In this document: positions 10,976 to 20,790 of the stretch, in pieces
How the letters are laid out: each line of letters opens with the position of its first letter
Numbering within the stretch: position 1 is the stretch's first letter
Origin: Streptomyces sp. AC1-42W
GTDB lineage: Bacteria; Actinomycetota; Actinomycetes; Streptomycetales; Streptomycetaceae
Length of the DNA: 64,000 nt
Direction: 5' to 3'
Assembly (NCBI RefSeq): GCF_003248355.1
Contig: NZ_QKWY01000001.1
Span: forward strand, 1 to 64,000
The notes under the pieces: generated by a model
What the model saw: the letters and a program-made list of their open reading frames with translations, nothing else
Database searches by the model: none
Told to the model about the DNA's origin: nothing
Translations under genes and position numbers: made by a program

Positions 10976-11015
10976 CGGAGGTGCTCATGTTTCACGTGAA
11001 ACATGAGCACCTCCG
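10976..11015. promoter_or_regulatory. parS site 2 inside a perfect hairpin
   Basis: A 40-bp perfect palindrome, 6 bp from the first, with the same GTTTCACGTGAAAC core at 10989-11002 and different arms (CGGAGGTGCTCAT and its complement). The core-to-core distance is 44 bp. A tandem ParB-loading site and convergent terminator is the simplest reading. Confidence 0.88.
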
Positions 11016-11044
11016 ACACACACAGAGGGGAGCGCGGCAGGGCT

Positions 11045-12487
11045 TCAGCTCTGCGCCGCCCACCACTTCTTCAGTTCCTCAACCGCCTGCTCATGCTCCA
11101 GCGGCCCGTTCTCCAGCCGCAGCTCCAGCAGGAACGCGTATGCCTTGCCGATGACCGGGCCAGGCCCCACGCCCAGGATCTGCATGATCTCGTTGCCGTT
11201 CAGGTCCGGCCGGATGGCGTCCAGCTCCTCCTGGCCCTTCAGCTGGGCGATGCGCTCCTCCAGCCCGTCATAGGTGCGCGAGAGGGCGGCGGCCTTGCGC
11301 TTGTTCCTGGTGGTGCAGTCGGACCGGGTCAGCTTGTGCAGCCGCTCCAGGAGCGGTCCGGCGTCCCTTACATAACGGCGCACCGCGGAGTCGGTCCACT
11401 CGCCGTCCCCATAGCCGTGGAAGCGCAGATGCAGCTCCACCAGCTTCGAGACGTCCTTGACCATCTCGTTGGAGTACTTGAGCGCCGTCATGCGCTTCTT
11501 GGTCATCTTGGCGCCCACCACCTCGTGGTGGTGGAAGGAGACCCGCCCGTCCTTCTCGAACCGCCGCGTCCTCGGCTTACCGATGTCGTGCAGCAGGGCT
11601 GCCAGGCGCAGAACGAGATCAGGCCCGTCCGCCTCCAGGTCGATCGCCTGCTCCAGGACGGTCAGCGAGTGCTCGTACACGTCCTTGTGCCGGTGGTGCT
11701 CGTCGCTCTCCAGCCGCAGCGCCGGCAGCTCGGGCAGCACCTGCTGAGCGAGCCCGGTCTCCACGAGGAGGGACAGGCCCTTCCGGGGGTGCGCGGAGAG
11801 CAGCAGCTTGTTCAGCTCCTCGCGCACCCGCTCGGCGGAGACGATCTCGATCCGGCCGGCCATCTCCGTCATGGCGGTGACGACCTCGGGAGCGACCTGG
11901 AAGTCGAGCTGCGCGGCGAACCGTGCCGCACGAAGCATGCGCAGCGGATCGTCGGAGAAGGACTCCTCGGGCGTACCTGGAGTGCGCAGCACCCGCTCGG
12001 ACAGGTCCTCCAGGCCCCCGTGGGGGTCAATGAAGTCCTTCTCGGGCAGGGCGACGGCCATGGCGTTGACCGTGAAGTCGCGGCGCACGAGGTCGTCCTC
12101 GATGGAGTCGCCGTAGGACACCTCCGGCTTGCGCGAGGTCCGGTCGTACGCCTCCGACCGGTACGTGGTGACCTCGATCTGGTAGCCGTTCTTCTGGGCC
12201 CCCACCGTGCCGAAGGCGATGCCGACCTCCCACACGGAGTCGGCCCATGGCCTGACGATCTTCAGCACGGCCTCGGGGCGGGCGTCGGTCGTGAAGTCCA
12301 GGTCGTTCCCCAGCCGGCCGAGAAGTGCGTCACGAACCGATCCGCCGACCAGTGCGAGACTGAACCCGGCATCCTGAAATCGGCGGGCGAGGTCGTCGGC
12401 GACCGGGGAGACCCGCAGCAGTTCGCTGACTGCGCGGTGCTGCACCTGGGTCAGGGCGCTGGGGTTGTCTTCGTTGGCATTCGGCAC
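11045..12487 (-). CDS. cca: CCA tRNA nucleotidyltransferase
   Basis: Adds or repairs the 3' CCA of tRNAs. 480 aa from GTG 12487 (MPNANEDNPSALTQ). The class II nucleotidyltransferase head domain shows LALVGGSVRDALLGR and the metal-binding NDLDFTTDA, followed by RRDFTVNAMA. The tRNA-binding neck begins with DDPLRMLRAARFAAQL. An HD phosphohydrolase domain is present (LLHDIGKP near residue 290). The length and the HD domain fit the actinobacterial form. It converges with the gene ending at 10913 and is divergent from the DUF6049-type gene. Confidence 0.94.
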   Translation of the reverse strand: MPNANEDNPSALTQVQHRAVSELLRVSPVADDLARRFQDAGFSLALVGGSVRDALLGRLGNDLDFTTDARPEAVLKIVRPWADSVWEVGIAFGTVGAQKNGYQIEVTTYRSEAYDRTSRKPEVSYGDSIEDDLVRRDFTVNAMAVALPEKDFIDPHGGLEDLSERVLRTPGTPEESFSDDPLRMLRAARFAAQLDFQVAPEVVTAMTEMAGRIEIVSAERVREELNKLLLSAHPRKGLSLLVETGLAQQVLPELPALRLESDEHHRHKDVYEHSLTVLEQAIDLEADGPDLVLRLAALLHDIGKPRTRRFEKDGRVSFHHHEVVGAKMTKKRMTALKYSNEMVKDVSKLVELHLRFHGYGDGEWTDSAVRRYVRDAGPLLERLHKLTRSDCTTRNKRKAAALSRTYDGLEERIAQLKGQEELDAIRPDLNGNEIMQILGVGPGPVIGKAYAFLLELRLENGPLEHEQAVEELKKWWAAQS

Positions 12488-12668
12488 AACAGAAAAGGGT
12501 ACGTGCCCCGGCCGGTCCGGGCGTCACGCATTTCCCCCGCCCTGCGAGACTCTCCCGATCATGCGGCAGACACCCCAGCACTTAGCCCCCGCGCACCTCG
12601 TTACCATGCGGGGACGCAGCAACGGACGATGCTCGACAGCAGCTGACGAAGACGAGGGACGGGTACGC

Positions 12669-14966
12669 GTGGCCGAGGCGGCACACATCCAGGGGATGCA
12701 TCCCTCTCCTGCCCGCCGGTGGCTGCGGCGCACAGCCGCCGTGCTCGCCGGGGCTCCGCTCGTCGCAGCCCTGCTGGCCGGTGCCGCCGCGCCGCAGGCC
12801 CGCGCAGAGGCGGCGAGCAAGGCCCCGACAGGTTCCAGCACGGTCGCGATCGCGCTGGACGAGCTGACTCCCAGCGCCCCTGAGAAAGGGGACACGTTGC
12901 GGATCTCCGGCACCCTGACCAACAAGGGCAAGGAGACGGTCACCGACGCCCAGGTGGACCTTCGGGTCGGCCCCCGGCTCTACAGCCGGACCGCCATCGA
13001 CACGGCCGACCGCCGCACGGGATACCTGCCCGGCTCGGACCCGTATCCGATCGGCGGCAAGTACACGGTCGAGATCGACAAGCTGCGCTCGGGTATCAGC
13101 CAGGACTTCACGCTCTCGGTGCCCGTCAGCAAGCTGGGGCTCGGGGACGACGGCGTGTACCAGCTGGGTGTCTCTCTGACCGGTCGCACCTCGCACACCG
13201 TGTACGACCAGGTGCTCGGCATCGAGCGGACCTTTCTGCCGTGGCAGGACGGGGAGAGCGACTCCAGGATCGGCCTCAGCTACCTCTGGCCGCTGATCGC
13301 CTCCTCGCACCTCACGGCGGAGACCGGCTCGGACGAGCAGCAGACCCCGGTGTTCGCCGACGACGACCTCGCCGCCGAGATCGCACCGGGCGGCCGCCTG
13401 GAGCAGATGGTGTCGCTGGGCAGGCAGCTGCCCGTGACCTGGGTCATCGATCCCGACCTGCTGGCGAGCGTCGACGCGATGACCAAGCCGTACCGGGTCA
13501 GGTCGGGCGACACCACCGTCGCCGGGACCAACCAGGCGGTCGCCAAGAAGTGGCTCACCTCGCTGGAGGCCGCCGTCTCCGAGGGCAAGGTCGTGGCCCT
13601 GCCCTTCGGCGACCCGGACCTGGCCTCCATCGCCCACCGGGGCAAGAACGTCTCGGGCACTCTCAGCCATCTGCAGAACGCCAGCGAGGTCGCCGCGATG
13701 ACGGTGGAGACGATCCTCCACCTGAAGCCCTCGACCGACTTCGCATGGCCGGTGGACGGCGCGGTGGATCCGTCGATCGTGGACGTCGCCACCTCGGCCG
13801 GCGCCCATCACGTGATCGCCCGCAGCGACAGTCTCGAAGAGACCGGGAACCTCACGTACACGCCCTCCGCGGCCCGCCCCATCGGCGGCGGCACCACGGC
13901 GGTGGTCGCCGACGCACGGCTCTCCACGGCCTTCCAGGGCGACATGGGCAACGCGGGGAACTCCACGCTCGCCGTACAGAAGTTCCTGGCCCTCACCCTC
14001 GCCCTGGCCGAGCAGGACACGGACAAGGAACGCTCCGTCGTCGTCGCGCCCCAGCGCATGCCGACGATCGCCCAGGCACAGTCGATGGCCCGTGCCCTCC
14101 ATGTACTGAACGACGACCGCTGGACCCGGGCCCAGGATCTGACCCGCGCGTCCACCACCGAACCGGACACCGAGGCCACCACCAAGGTGCCCCCCGCCTC
14201 CCGGTACCCGAAGAAGCTGCGCCACCAGGAGCTGCTTTCCCAGGCGTTCCAGGACATCAAGTCCATTCAGTCCTCGCTCGACAACTTCCAGGTCATCCTC
14301 ACCCACCCCGAGCGGGTCGTGACGCCCTTCGGCAACGCCGTCAACCGGTCCATGTCCACCACATGGCGGGGCAAGCCGCTGAAGGCCCAGCAGTACCGGG
14401 ACTCGGTGCGCACCTATCTGCAGGGGCTCGTCGGCGAGGTGCAGCTCGTCCCGAAGTCCGACATCACCCTGTCCGGGCGCAGCGCCACGATCCCCGTGAC
14501 CGTGCAGAACAGGTTGCTCCAGGACGTGGAGAACCTGGTGCTGCGACTGAAGTCGGACAACGCGACCCGGCTCAAGCTGAACGACGGCGGGAGCATCGCG
14601 GAGCAGCCCATCCGGATCGGCGCCGGGCACAGCCAGTCGGTCAAGTTCGACGCGGCGGCCAACATCAATGGCCAGGTCCAGATGACCGCACAGCTCTACA
14701 CGAAGGACGGCACCCCCTACGGTGAGGAAATGGCCTTCACCGTGAAGGTCTCCGAGATCACCCCGACGGTGCTCCTGGTGATCGCCGGCGGGTTGCTGCT
14801 GCTGGTCCTGGCGGGCATCAGGATGTATGCACACCGCAAGCGCGCCAACGCGGGCGGCGCGACGGGCGACGGCGGCGGTGAACCCGAGCAGCCGAGTGAC
14901 CCGACGCCGGACACCGGTCCCGAAAGCACGGAGCCGTCCGGCACGGGTGAGAAAGTGGACCGTTGA
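12669..14966 (+). CDS. Large secreted/membrane-anchored protein of the DUF6049 type
   Basis: Unknown function, conserved upstream of murJ in Streptomyces. GTG 12669 is my start; ATG 12696 is an alternative. The first 40 residues form a signal sequence (RRTAAVLAGAPLVAALLAGAA) with cleavage likely after ARAEA. The protein is about 765 aa. A TM helix lies near the C-terminus (VLLVIAGGLLLLVLAGIRMYA), followed by a short polar cytoplasmic tail. A beta-sandwich-like segment near residues 45-90 (LRISGTLTNKGKETVTDA) resembles an extracellular CARDB-type fold. It lies 49 bp upstream of murJ and is probably cotranscribed, so a surface role linked to envelope synthesis is plausible but unproven. Confidence 0.8.
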   Translation: MAEAAHIQGMHPSPARRWLRRTAAVLAGAPLVAALLAGAAAPQARAEAASKAPTGSSTVAIALDELTPSAPEKGDTLRISGTLTNKGKETVTDAQVDLRVGPRLYSRTAIDTADRRTGYLPGSDPYPIGGKYTVEIDKLRSGISQDFTLSVPVSKLGLGDDGVYQLGVSLTGRTSHTVYDQVLGIERTFLPWQDGESDSRIGLSYLWPLIASSHLTAETGSDEQQTPVFADDDLAAEIAPGGRLEQMVSLGRQLPVTWVIDPDLLASVDAMTKPYRVRSGDTTVAGTNQAVAKKWLTSLEAAVSEGKVVALPFGDPDLASIAHRGKNVSGTLSHLQNASEVAAMTVETILHLKPSTDFAWPVDGAVDPSIVDVATSAGAHHVIARSDSLEETGNLTYTPSAARPIGGGTTAVVADARLSTAFQGDMGNAGNSTLAVQKFLALTLALAEQDTDKERSVVVAPQRMPTIAQAQSMARALHVLNDDRWTRAQDLTRASTTEPDTEATTKVPPASRYPKKLRHQELLSQAFQDIKSIQSSLDNFQVILTHPERVVTPFGNAVNRSMSTTWRGKPLKAQQYRDSVRTYLQGLVGEVQLVPKSDITLSGRSATIPVTVQNRLLQDVENLVLRLKSDNATRLKLNDGGSIAEQPIRIGAGHSQSVKFDAAANINGQVQMTAQLYTKDGTPYGEEMAFTVKVSEITPTVLLVIAGGLLLLVLAGIRMYAHRKRANAGGATGDGGGEPEQPSDPTPDTGPESTEPSGTGEKVDR

Positions 14967-15015
14967 GCGATGTCTGTCGTGGCCGGTCGGCCGGGGACGA
15001 TGAGGTGGGGTTTCG

Positions 15016-17163
15016 ATGAACGCGCCGTACGACGGTGACCGCGGTCAGGGTACGGGCGGGGCCGGCTACTCCGGCGGTCCTCCGGTGCCCCCTGGGCCGG
15101 AACAGCAGCCGGCACCGGACCCGTATCTGCAGTCCGCGTACGACTACGACCCCTACCGGGCGCAGGACCTCTCCGCCCAGGACCCGGTGAACGAGGCGCT
15201 GTACGACCGTGCCGCGCACCCGCCGCCGCCCCCGGGCACCTACCAGCAGCCGCAGCCGCTCTACCAGCAGCCCCCGGCCGCCCAGTACGCCCCCGACCCC
15301 CGGATCTGGGCGCAGACCCCGCCGCCCGAGCCCGCCGGACCCTCCCGCCACCTCCCGTACGGCGACAACGCCGCGACGACCCAGTTCGTCGGCGTGGACG
15401 ATCTCGTCACGCAGGCCTCCGCCGACCACGACGAGCCCGACGCCTTCGCCCACCTCTTCCGGGACCAGGAAGGCCCCGCCGCCTCCCCGGCACCCGCACA
15501 GCCCGAGCCCGCCCCCGCGCCGCCCAAGTCCGGGGGCCGCGCCTCCGGCCTGCTGAAGTCCAGTGCGGTCATGGCGGCCGGCACGCTCGTCTCGCGCCTC
15601 ACCGGCTTCGTCCGCAGCCTCGTGATCACCGCGGCACTCGGCGCCGCGTTGCTCGGTGACAGCTTCACCATCCCCTACACGCTGCCCACGATGATCTACA
15701 TCCTCACCGTGGGCGGCGGCCTCAACTCCGTCTTCGTCCCGCAGCTCGTCCGCTCCATGAAGGAGGACAAGGACGGCGGCGAGGCGTACGCCAACCGGCT
15801 GCTGACCCTGGTGATGGTCGCTCTCGGCCTGATCGTCGCCGTGGCGGTCTTCGCGGCTCCCTGGCTCATCCGGCTGATGTCCTCGACGATCGCGGACGAA
15901 CCGGCGGCCAACAGCGTCGCCGTCACCTTCGCCCGCTACTGCCTGCCCACCATCTTCTTCATGGGTGTGCACGTCGTGATGGGCCAGATCCTCAACGCCC
16001 GCGGCAAGTTCGGCGCGATGATGTGGACCCCGGTCCTGAACAACATCGTCATGATCTTCACCTTCGGCATGTTCATCTGGGTCTACGGCACCTCCCACGA
16101 GTCCCAGATGGGTGTGGACACGATCCCGCCGGACGGGGTGCGCCTCCTGGGCATCGGCACCCTGCTCGGCCTGGTCGTCCAGGCGCTGGCCATGATCCCG
16201 TACCTCCGCGAGGCCGGGTTCCGCTTCCGCCCCCGGTTCGACTGGAAGGGCCACGGGCTCGGCAAGACGGTCAAGCTCGCCAAGTGGACGGTCCTGTTCG
16301 TCTTCGCCAACCAGGCCGGTGTGCTCGTCGTCACCCAGCTCGCGACCTCGGCCGGCAAGGCCTCGGGTACGGACGGAGCGGGCTTCCTCGCCTATTCCAA
16401 CGCCCAGCTGATCTGGGGCATGCCGCAGGCGATCATCACCGTCTCGGTCATGGCCGCCCTGCTGCCCCGCATCTCCCGCGCCGCCCACGACAACGACCCG
16501 GGCGCCGTCCGCGACGACATCTCGCAGGGGCTGCGCAACTCCGCCGTGGCCATCGTGCCGGTCGCCTTCGCGTTCCTCGCCCTGGGCGTTCCGATGTGCA
16601 CCCTGCTCTACGCCTCCACCGGCCCCGAGGCCGCCCGCTCCATGGGCTTCATCCTGATGGCCTTCGGCCTCGGCCTGATCCCGTACTCCGTGCAGTACGT
16701 GGTGCTGCGCGGGTTCTACGCGTACGAGGACACCCGTACGCCCTTCTACAACACCGTCATCGTCGCTCTGGTCAACGCGGCGGCCTCGGCCCTCTGCTAC
16801 GTCGTCCTGCCCGCCCGCTGGGCCGTGGTCGGCATGGCGGCCTCCTACGGCCTCGCGTACGCGGTGGGCGTCGGGATCGCCTGGCGCCGGCTGCGCAACC
16901 GCCTGGGCGGCGACCTGGACGGCGCGCACGTCGTCCGCACCTACGCCCGGCTGTGCCTCGCCGCGCTGCCCGCCACCGTGGTGGGCGGGGCGGTCGGCTT
17001 CGGGCTGCTGAACGTGCTGGGGAACGGCGCGCTCGGTTCGCTCGTCGCTCTGGTGTGCGGCGGGGCCCTGCTCCTGGGAGTGTTCTTCGTCGCCGCCAAG
17101 AGGATGCGCATCGAGGAGATCAACGGCATGGTCGGCATGGTCAGGGGACGGCTCGGCCGCTGA
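15016..17163 (+). CDS. murJ: MurJ/MviN lipid II flippase with long disordered N-terminus
   Basis: Flips lipid II across the membrane. 715 aa; ATG 15016 follows GAGGTGGGG. Residues 1-175 are Pro/Gln/Tyr-rich and probably cytoplasmic and disordered. From residue 180 (LLKSSAVMAAGTLVSRLTGF) the protein is a polytopic MOP-superfamily transporter of about 14 helices. Motifs include GDSFTIPYTLPTMIY, GGGLNSVFVPQLVR and VVLRGFYAYEDTRTPF. The long tail is typical of actinobacterial MurJ, where it can be a regulatory docking region. It is followed 128 bp later by the pseudokinase gene, echoing the MviN/FhaA-type regulation known in mycobacteria. Confidence 0.93.
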   Translation: MNAPYDGDRGQGTGGAGYSGGPPVPPGPEQQPAPDPYLQSAYDYDPYRAQDLSAQDPVNEALYDRAAHPPPPPGTYQQPQPLYQQPPAAQYAPDPRIWAQTPPPEPAGPSRHLPYGDNAATTQFVGVDDLVTQASADHDEPDAFAHLFRDQEGPAASPAPAQPEPAPAPPKSGGRASGLLKSSAVMAAGTLVSRLTGFVRSLVITAALGAALLGDSFTIPYTLPTMIYILTVGGGLNSVFVPQLVRSMKEDKDGGEAYANRLLTLVMVALGLIVAVAVFAAPWLIRLMSSTIADEPAANSVAVTFARYCLPTIFFMGVHVVMGQILNARGKFGAMMWTPVLNNIVMIFTFGMFIWVYGTSHESQMGVDTIPPDGVRLLGIGTLLGLVVQALAMIPYLREAGFRFRPRFDWKGHGLGKTVKLAKWTVLFVFANQAGVLVVTQLATSAGKASGTDGAGFLAYSNAQLIWGMPQAIITVSVMAALLPRISRAAHDNDPGAVRDDISQGLRNSAVAIVPVAFAFLALGVPMCTLLYASTGPEAARSMGFILMAFGLGLIPYSVQYVVLRGFYAYEDTRTPFYNTVIVALVNAAASALCYVVLPARWAVVGMAASYGLAYAVGVGIAWRRLRNRLGGDLDGAHVVRTYARLCLAALPATVVGGAVGFGLLNVLGNGALGSLVALVCGGALLLGVFFVAAKRMRIEEINGMVGMVRGRLGR

Positions 17164-17291
17164 GAACGGCCGCACCGCACAACCATCGCCGGTCTCCGCG
17201 TGTCGTGCATAGCGCCGGAGTGTGGGCACAATTGGCGTGACTGTGCAGAGCTGGCTGGCATCGCGCAACGGATGGGGAGGCAGGAACGACG

Positions 17292-19031
17292 GTGGCGGAA
17301 CGTAGCACGGCCGCCGTCGACGTGGCCGCAGACAGCGGGGACGAGCCGCTGACCGCCAAGGCGGACGAGGCCACGACCGACGGGACGGCAGAAGCGCAGG
17401 ACGCGGCGGACACGGACTCCCAGGGGGAGGACGGCGGGCAGACCGCTTCCGAGACTTACCCGGCCGCCCCGGACCTGCACAGCGGACACAGACTGGCCCG
17501 CCGCTACCGGCTGGAGGAGTGCGTCACCCGGCTGGACGGCTTCAGCAGCTGGCGGGCCGTGGACGAGAAGCTGCGCCGCGCGGTCGGCGTCCACCTGCTC
17601 ACCGCGGACCACCCCAGGGCCCGCTCCGTCCTGGCCGCCGCCCGGTCCGCCGCCCTGCTGGGCGACCCACGCTTCGTCCAGGTCCTCGACGCCGTCGAGG
17701 AGGACGACCTCGTCTACGTCGTCCACGAATGGCTCCCCGACGCCACCGAGCTGACGGCCCTGTTCGGCGCCGGCCCGATGGACGCCCATGACGCCTACCA
17801 GCTCGTCAGCCAGGTCTCCCAGGCCATGGCCGCCGCACACCGGGAGGGCCTGGCCCACCTCAGACTGACCCCCGGCGCGGTGCTGCGCAGTTCGTCCGGC
17901 CAGTACCGCATCCGCGGCCTCGCGGTGAACGCCGCGCTGCGGGGCATCACCTCCGACGGCCCCCAGCGCGCCGACACAGAGGCCATCGGCGCCCTGCTGT
18001 ACGCCGCGCTGACCCAGCGCTGGCCGTACGAGAGCGACGCGTACGGGCTCACCGGGCTGCCCAAGGGCATGGGTCTGCTCCCGCCCGACCAGGTGCGGGC
18101 GGGGGTGCACCGAGGCCTGTCCGAGATCGCCATGCGGGCCCTCGCCAACGACGGGGCCACCGCGTCCCGCCAGGAACAGCCCTGCACCACACCGGACGAG
18201 CTGGCCAAGGCCGTGGCGGCGATGCCCCGCATCCGGCCGCCCGAGCCCGTCTTCACCGCCCCGCCCGAGTACCAGCGGACCACCTACCAGCAGGGCACGT
18301 ACGGCAGGCCGGCCATGCCCGGCGCCGGGGTGACCCAGCCCGTCGTCCCCGTGCCGCCGGCCCCGCTGCAGAGCCGCACCGGGCGAGCCCTGAAGTGGGC
18401 CGTCTCCGCACTGCTGATCGCCGCACTGGGCCTGGGCAGCTGGCAGCTCGCCGAAACACTCATCGACCGCAACAACAACTCGAGCGACGACCCCGGCACC
18501 ACCCAGACCAACCCGGACGGTGAAAAGGGGCATGCCAAGCAGGCAACACCGAAAATCCTGCCCATCCGCACCGCCAGCGAGTTCTATCCGGACGGGTCGC
18601 CACAGAACATCGACGGTGTCACAAGCACCTACGACAAGGACCGCACGTCGTTCTGGCGTACCAAGACCTACTACGACGGCCCTGTACTCGCCCCGTTCAA
18701 GAAGGGAGTCGGCATCATTTATGATCTCGGCTCGCCTCAGAACGTCTCGGGTGCCTCCATCGCACTCCGATACGGAGGCGATCACACCAAGATCTCGCTT
18801 TATGCAGTGGATTCGTTGACACCTGCGAAACCCATCACCTCGCTGAGAAAAATCGCCGAGTCGACGACGTCGATCACCCTGATGAAGCCACAAGCAAAAA
18901 CCCCTGTGAAATCACGCTATGTACTTCTGTGGATAACTGCCGCGCCGTACGCCGATGGCGATCAATACAGTCAGGCCGGATACAAACAAGGAATAACCGA
19001 TGTCTCATTCCTTGGCACCTCGCCACATTAG
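17292..19031 (+). CDS. Membrane pseudokinase with C-terminal discoidin-like domain
   Basis: A protein-kinase-like cytoplasmic domain (about residues 55-300, from GHRLARRYRLEECV) that lacks catalytic residues. The Lys subdomain is LRRAVGVHLL, and the HRD loop is replaced by HLRLTPGAVL. A TM helix lies near 366-388 (WAVSALLIAALGLGSWQLAE). The extracellular part (410-579) resembles the F5/8-type C (discoidin) domain of MurJ-linked pseudokinases. Start is GTG 17292. In mycobacteria the MviN pseudokinase domain recruits FhaA, so a cell-wall scaffolding role is inferred here. The last 500 bp are much less GC-rich than the rest of the gene. sigM, normally next in S. coelicolor by my recollection, is absent; an IS follows. 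Confidence 0.82.
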   Translation: MAERSTAAVDVAADSGDEPLTAKADEATTDGTAEAQDAADTDSQGEDGGQTASETYPAAPDLHSGHRLARRYRLEECVTRLDGFSSWRAVDEKLRRAVGVHLLTADHPRARSVLAAARSAALLGDPRFVQVLDAVEEDDLVYVVHEWLPDATELTALFGAGPMDAHDAYQLVSQVSQAMAAAHREGLAHLRLTPGAVLRSSSGQYRIRGLAVNAALRGITSDGPQRADTEAIGALLYAALTQRWPYESDAYGLTGLPKGMGLLPPDQVRAGVHRGLSEIAMRALANDGATASRQEQPCTTPDELAKAVAAMPRIRPPEPVFTAPPEYQRTTYQQGTYGRPAMPGAGVTQPVVPVPPAPLQSRTGRALKWAVSALLIAALGLGSWQLAETLIDRNNNSSDDPGTTQTNPDGEKGHAKQATPKILPIRTASEFYPDGSPQNIDGVTSTYDKDRTSFWRTKTYYDGPVLAPFKKGVGIIYDLGSPQNVSGASIALRYGGDHTKISLYAVDSLTPAKPITSLRKIAESTTSITLMKPQAKTPVKSRYVLLWITAAPYADGDQYSQAGYKQGITDVSFLGTSPH

Positions 19032-19257
19032 GTGAATTCTCGGACGGGGCCCCCTCGACCTGCCCTACGCGGCGGGTTCCACTTGGTAATTCTGATCGGG
19101 TCCGATCGAGTGGCAGTAGGGCTGCGGCATGAGCCTTCCTCTTGCGGTAGTACTGCGGACCGGTCGGAGCAAGAAGACTCATGTCCGCCCTGATGCCACC
19201 CTTGACGCACCTGGTTACCTCGTTTCCTGACGTCACTCGCCCACGCCGCCATGGCCC

Positions 19258-20788
19258 CAACGTCGCTCGCTTAGTTCATGATCGCGTAGAGTCTCGGTCT
19301 TGTGCCGAGAGATCACATAGTTGGTGAGACGTACCCGGAGCGGGTCCGGATGGGGGTGCTGTCGCGTACGTTCACGCCCGAGCTGGTCGACTTCGTGGTC
19401 GATGAGGCGGGGGCGCGCGAGGAGCGGACCCGGTCGTTGCCGGCCCGGCTGATGGTGTATTTCGTCCTGACGATGTGGCTGTTCAGCGGTGACGGATACG
19501 GCCTGGTGCTGCGGGAGTTGGTGGAGCACTGGCCGCGCCGGGCGCGGGAGGTGTGGCGTCCGGCGCGCACGGGGTCTCTGACAACGGCGCGGGCCCGGCT
19601 GGGTGCGGGGCCGCTGCGACTGCTCTTCGACCGGGTCGCCGGTTGCACCGGCACTGCGGCCACGCCGGGGGCTTTCTGGCGCGGGCTGCGGCTGACCTCC
19701 ATGGACGGCACACTGCTGGACGTTCCTGACAGCGAGGCGAACGCTGCCGCCTACACCCGTGCCTCCAACGGAAATCGGCCTGGACCGTACCCGCAGGTGA
19801 GGCTCCTCGCGCTGGTGGAGTGCGGCACGAAGGCGTTGATCGGTGCGGTCTTCGACTCCTTCGCCGTCGGCGAGCGCACCTTGGCCGCCCGCCTCCTGGT
19901 GCACCTGCGGGAAGGCATCCTGTTGATGGCCGACCGGGGCTTTCCAGCCTATGAGCTGTGGCGGGCAGCCGCGGTCACCGGGGCCGAACTCCTGTGGCGG
20001 GTCTCGGATTCCTTCACCCTGCGGCCGCATGAGGTTCTGGCCGACGGCACCTTCCTCACCCGCCTGAACGGGCCGCGCGGCGCCCGGATCACCGTGCGCG
20101 CCGTGGAGTACACCGTGGTCACCACCACGATCGGCGCGGACGGCGACAGTGAGGAGACCTCGGAGCTGTTCTGCCTGATCACCACGCTCCTGGACCCCGA
20201 GGCGGCACCCGCCGCAGAGCTGGCAGAGCTGTACACCGCCCGCTGGACCAGCGAGACGATCTTCAAGCACATCAAGATCGAACAGCGGGGAGGACGCACC
20301 GCGACCCTCCGGTCCAACAGTCCCGCCATGGTCGAGCAGGAACTGTGGGCCATGCTCTGCGTCTACCAGGCCGTACACGACCTGGCCGTGGACGCCGCCC
20401 ACCACGCGAACCTCCCCGTCTCGCACATCAGCTTCAAGAACACCCTCGCCGCCGCCCGACGTTCCGTCGGCGCGGACTTTCCCCCCTCGGCAACTGGCCG
20501 CCAGGATCCGTGACATCCAGGCCGACCTGACCCGCGAGGCCGTCCGTCCCCGCCCCGGACGTGCCGCACCCCGCGCCACCAAACGCAGCACCACCGGATA
20601 CCGCACCCTCAAACCGGACGAGCCCGCCACCACCAAGGTCACCCACACGATCAGCCTCTCGCTCTTCCCCGAAGAACGACGACCACGCAAGCCGCGGGCG
20701 AAGCCGAGACCCCTGCAACTCGCCCCGCAGGAAACGACGTCACCGACACTCAAAGACATGGCGACGGCCATCTAATAGAGCGACGTTG
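19258..20788 (+). mobile_element. IS4-family insertion sequence with terminal inverted repeats
   Basis: About 1.53 kb, bounded by 17-bp imperfect inverted repeats. The left end is CAACGTCGCTCGCTTAG (19258-19274). The right end reads CTAATAGAGCGACGTTG (20772-20788), whose complement CAACGTCGCTCTATTAG matches at 15 of 17 positions. One transposase gene fills it. I see no target-site duplication: the left flank ends ATGGCCC and the right flank begins CCCAGGTCAC. This is unusual for a simple insertion. Confidence 0.82.
19302..20775 (+). CDS. IS4-family (DDE) transposase, frame broken near its C-terminus
   Basis: GTG 19302 begins MPRDHIVGETYPERVRMG. The IS4 core has the first Asp in TSMDGTLLDVPDS, the second in LMADRGFPAYELW and the Glu in ARWTSETIFKHIKIEQRG, so the DDE triad is present. 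The frame starting at 19302 stops at 20513. The natural C-terminus, QLAARIRDIQADLTREAVRP and on to KDMATAI*, is one base out. One base is extra in the TTTCCCCCC run at 20478-20486. Removing it restores a protein of about 490 aa. An indel error or real inactivation are equally possible; I see no reason to invoke programmed frameshifting. It lies between the pseudokinase gene and an IS630 fragment. Confidence 0.83.
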
Positions 20789-20790
20789 CC

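Noticed and set aside
12582..14834. 750-codon minus-strand frame over the DUF6049-type gene
   Set aside because: The plus strand has a signal peptide, TM anchor and natural composition; the minus product is His/Arg/Gly-biased shadow.
19028..19252. Small minus-strand gene between the pseudokinase and the IS
   Set aside because: No RBS and no recognisable protein features; the 226-bp gap is best left as unassigned DNA.
20478..20490. Programmed frameshift in the IS4 transposase at TTTCCCCCC
   Set aside because: The correction needed is +1 near the C-terminus and IS4 elements are not known for this; a homopolymer indel is simpler, given similar indels elsewhere on the left side.
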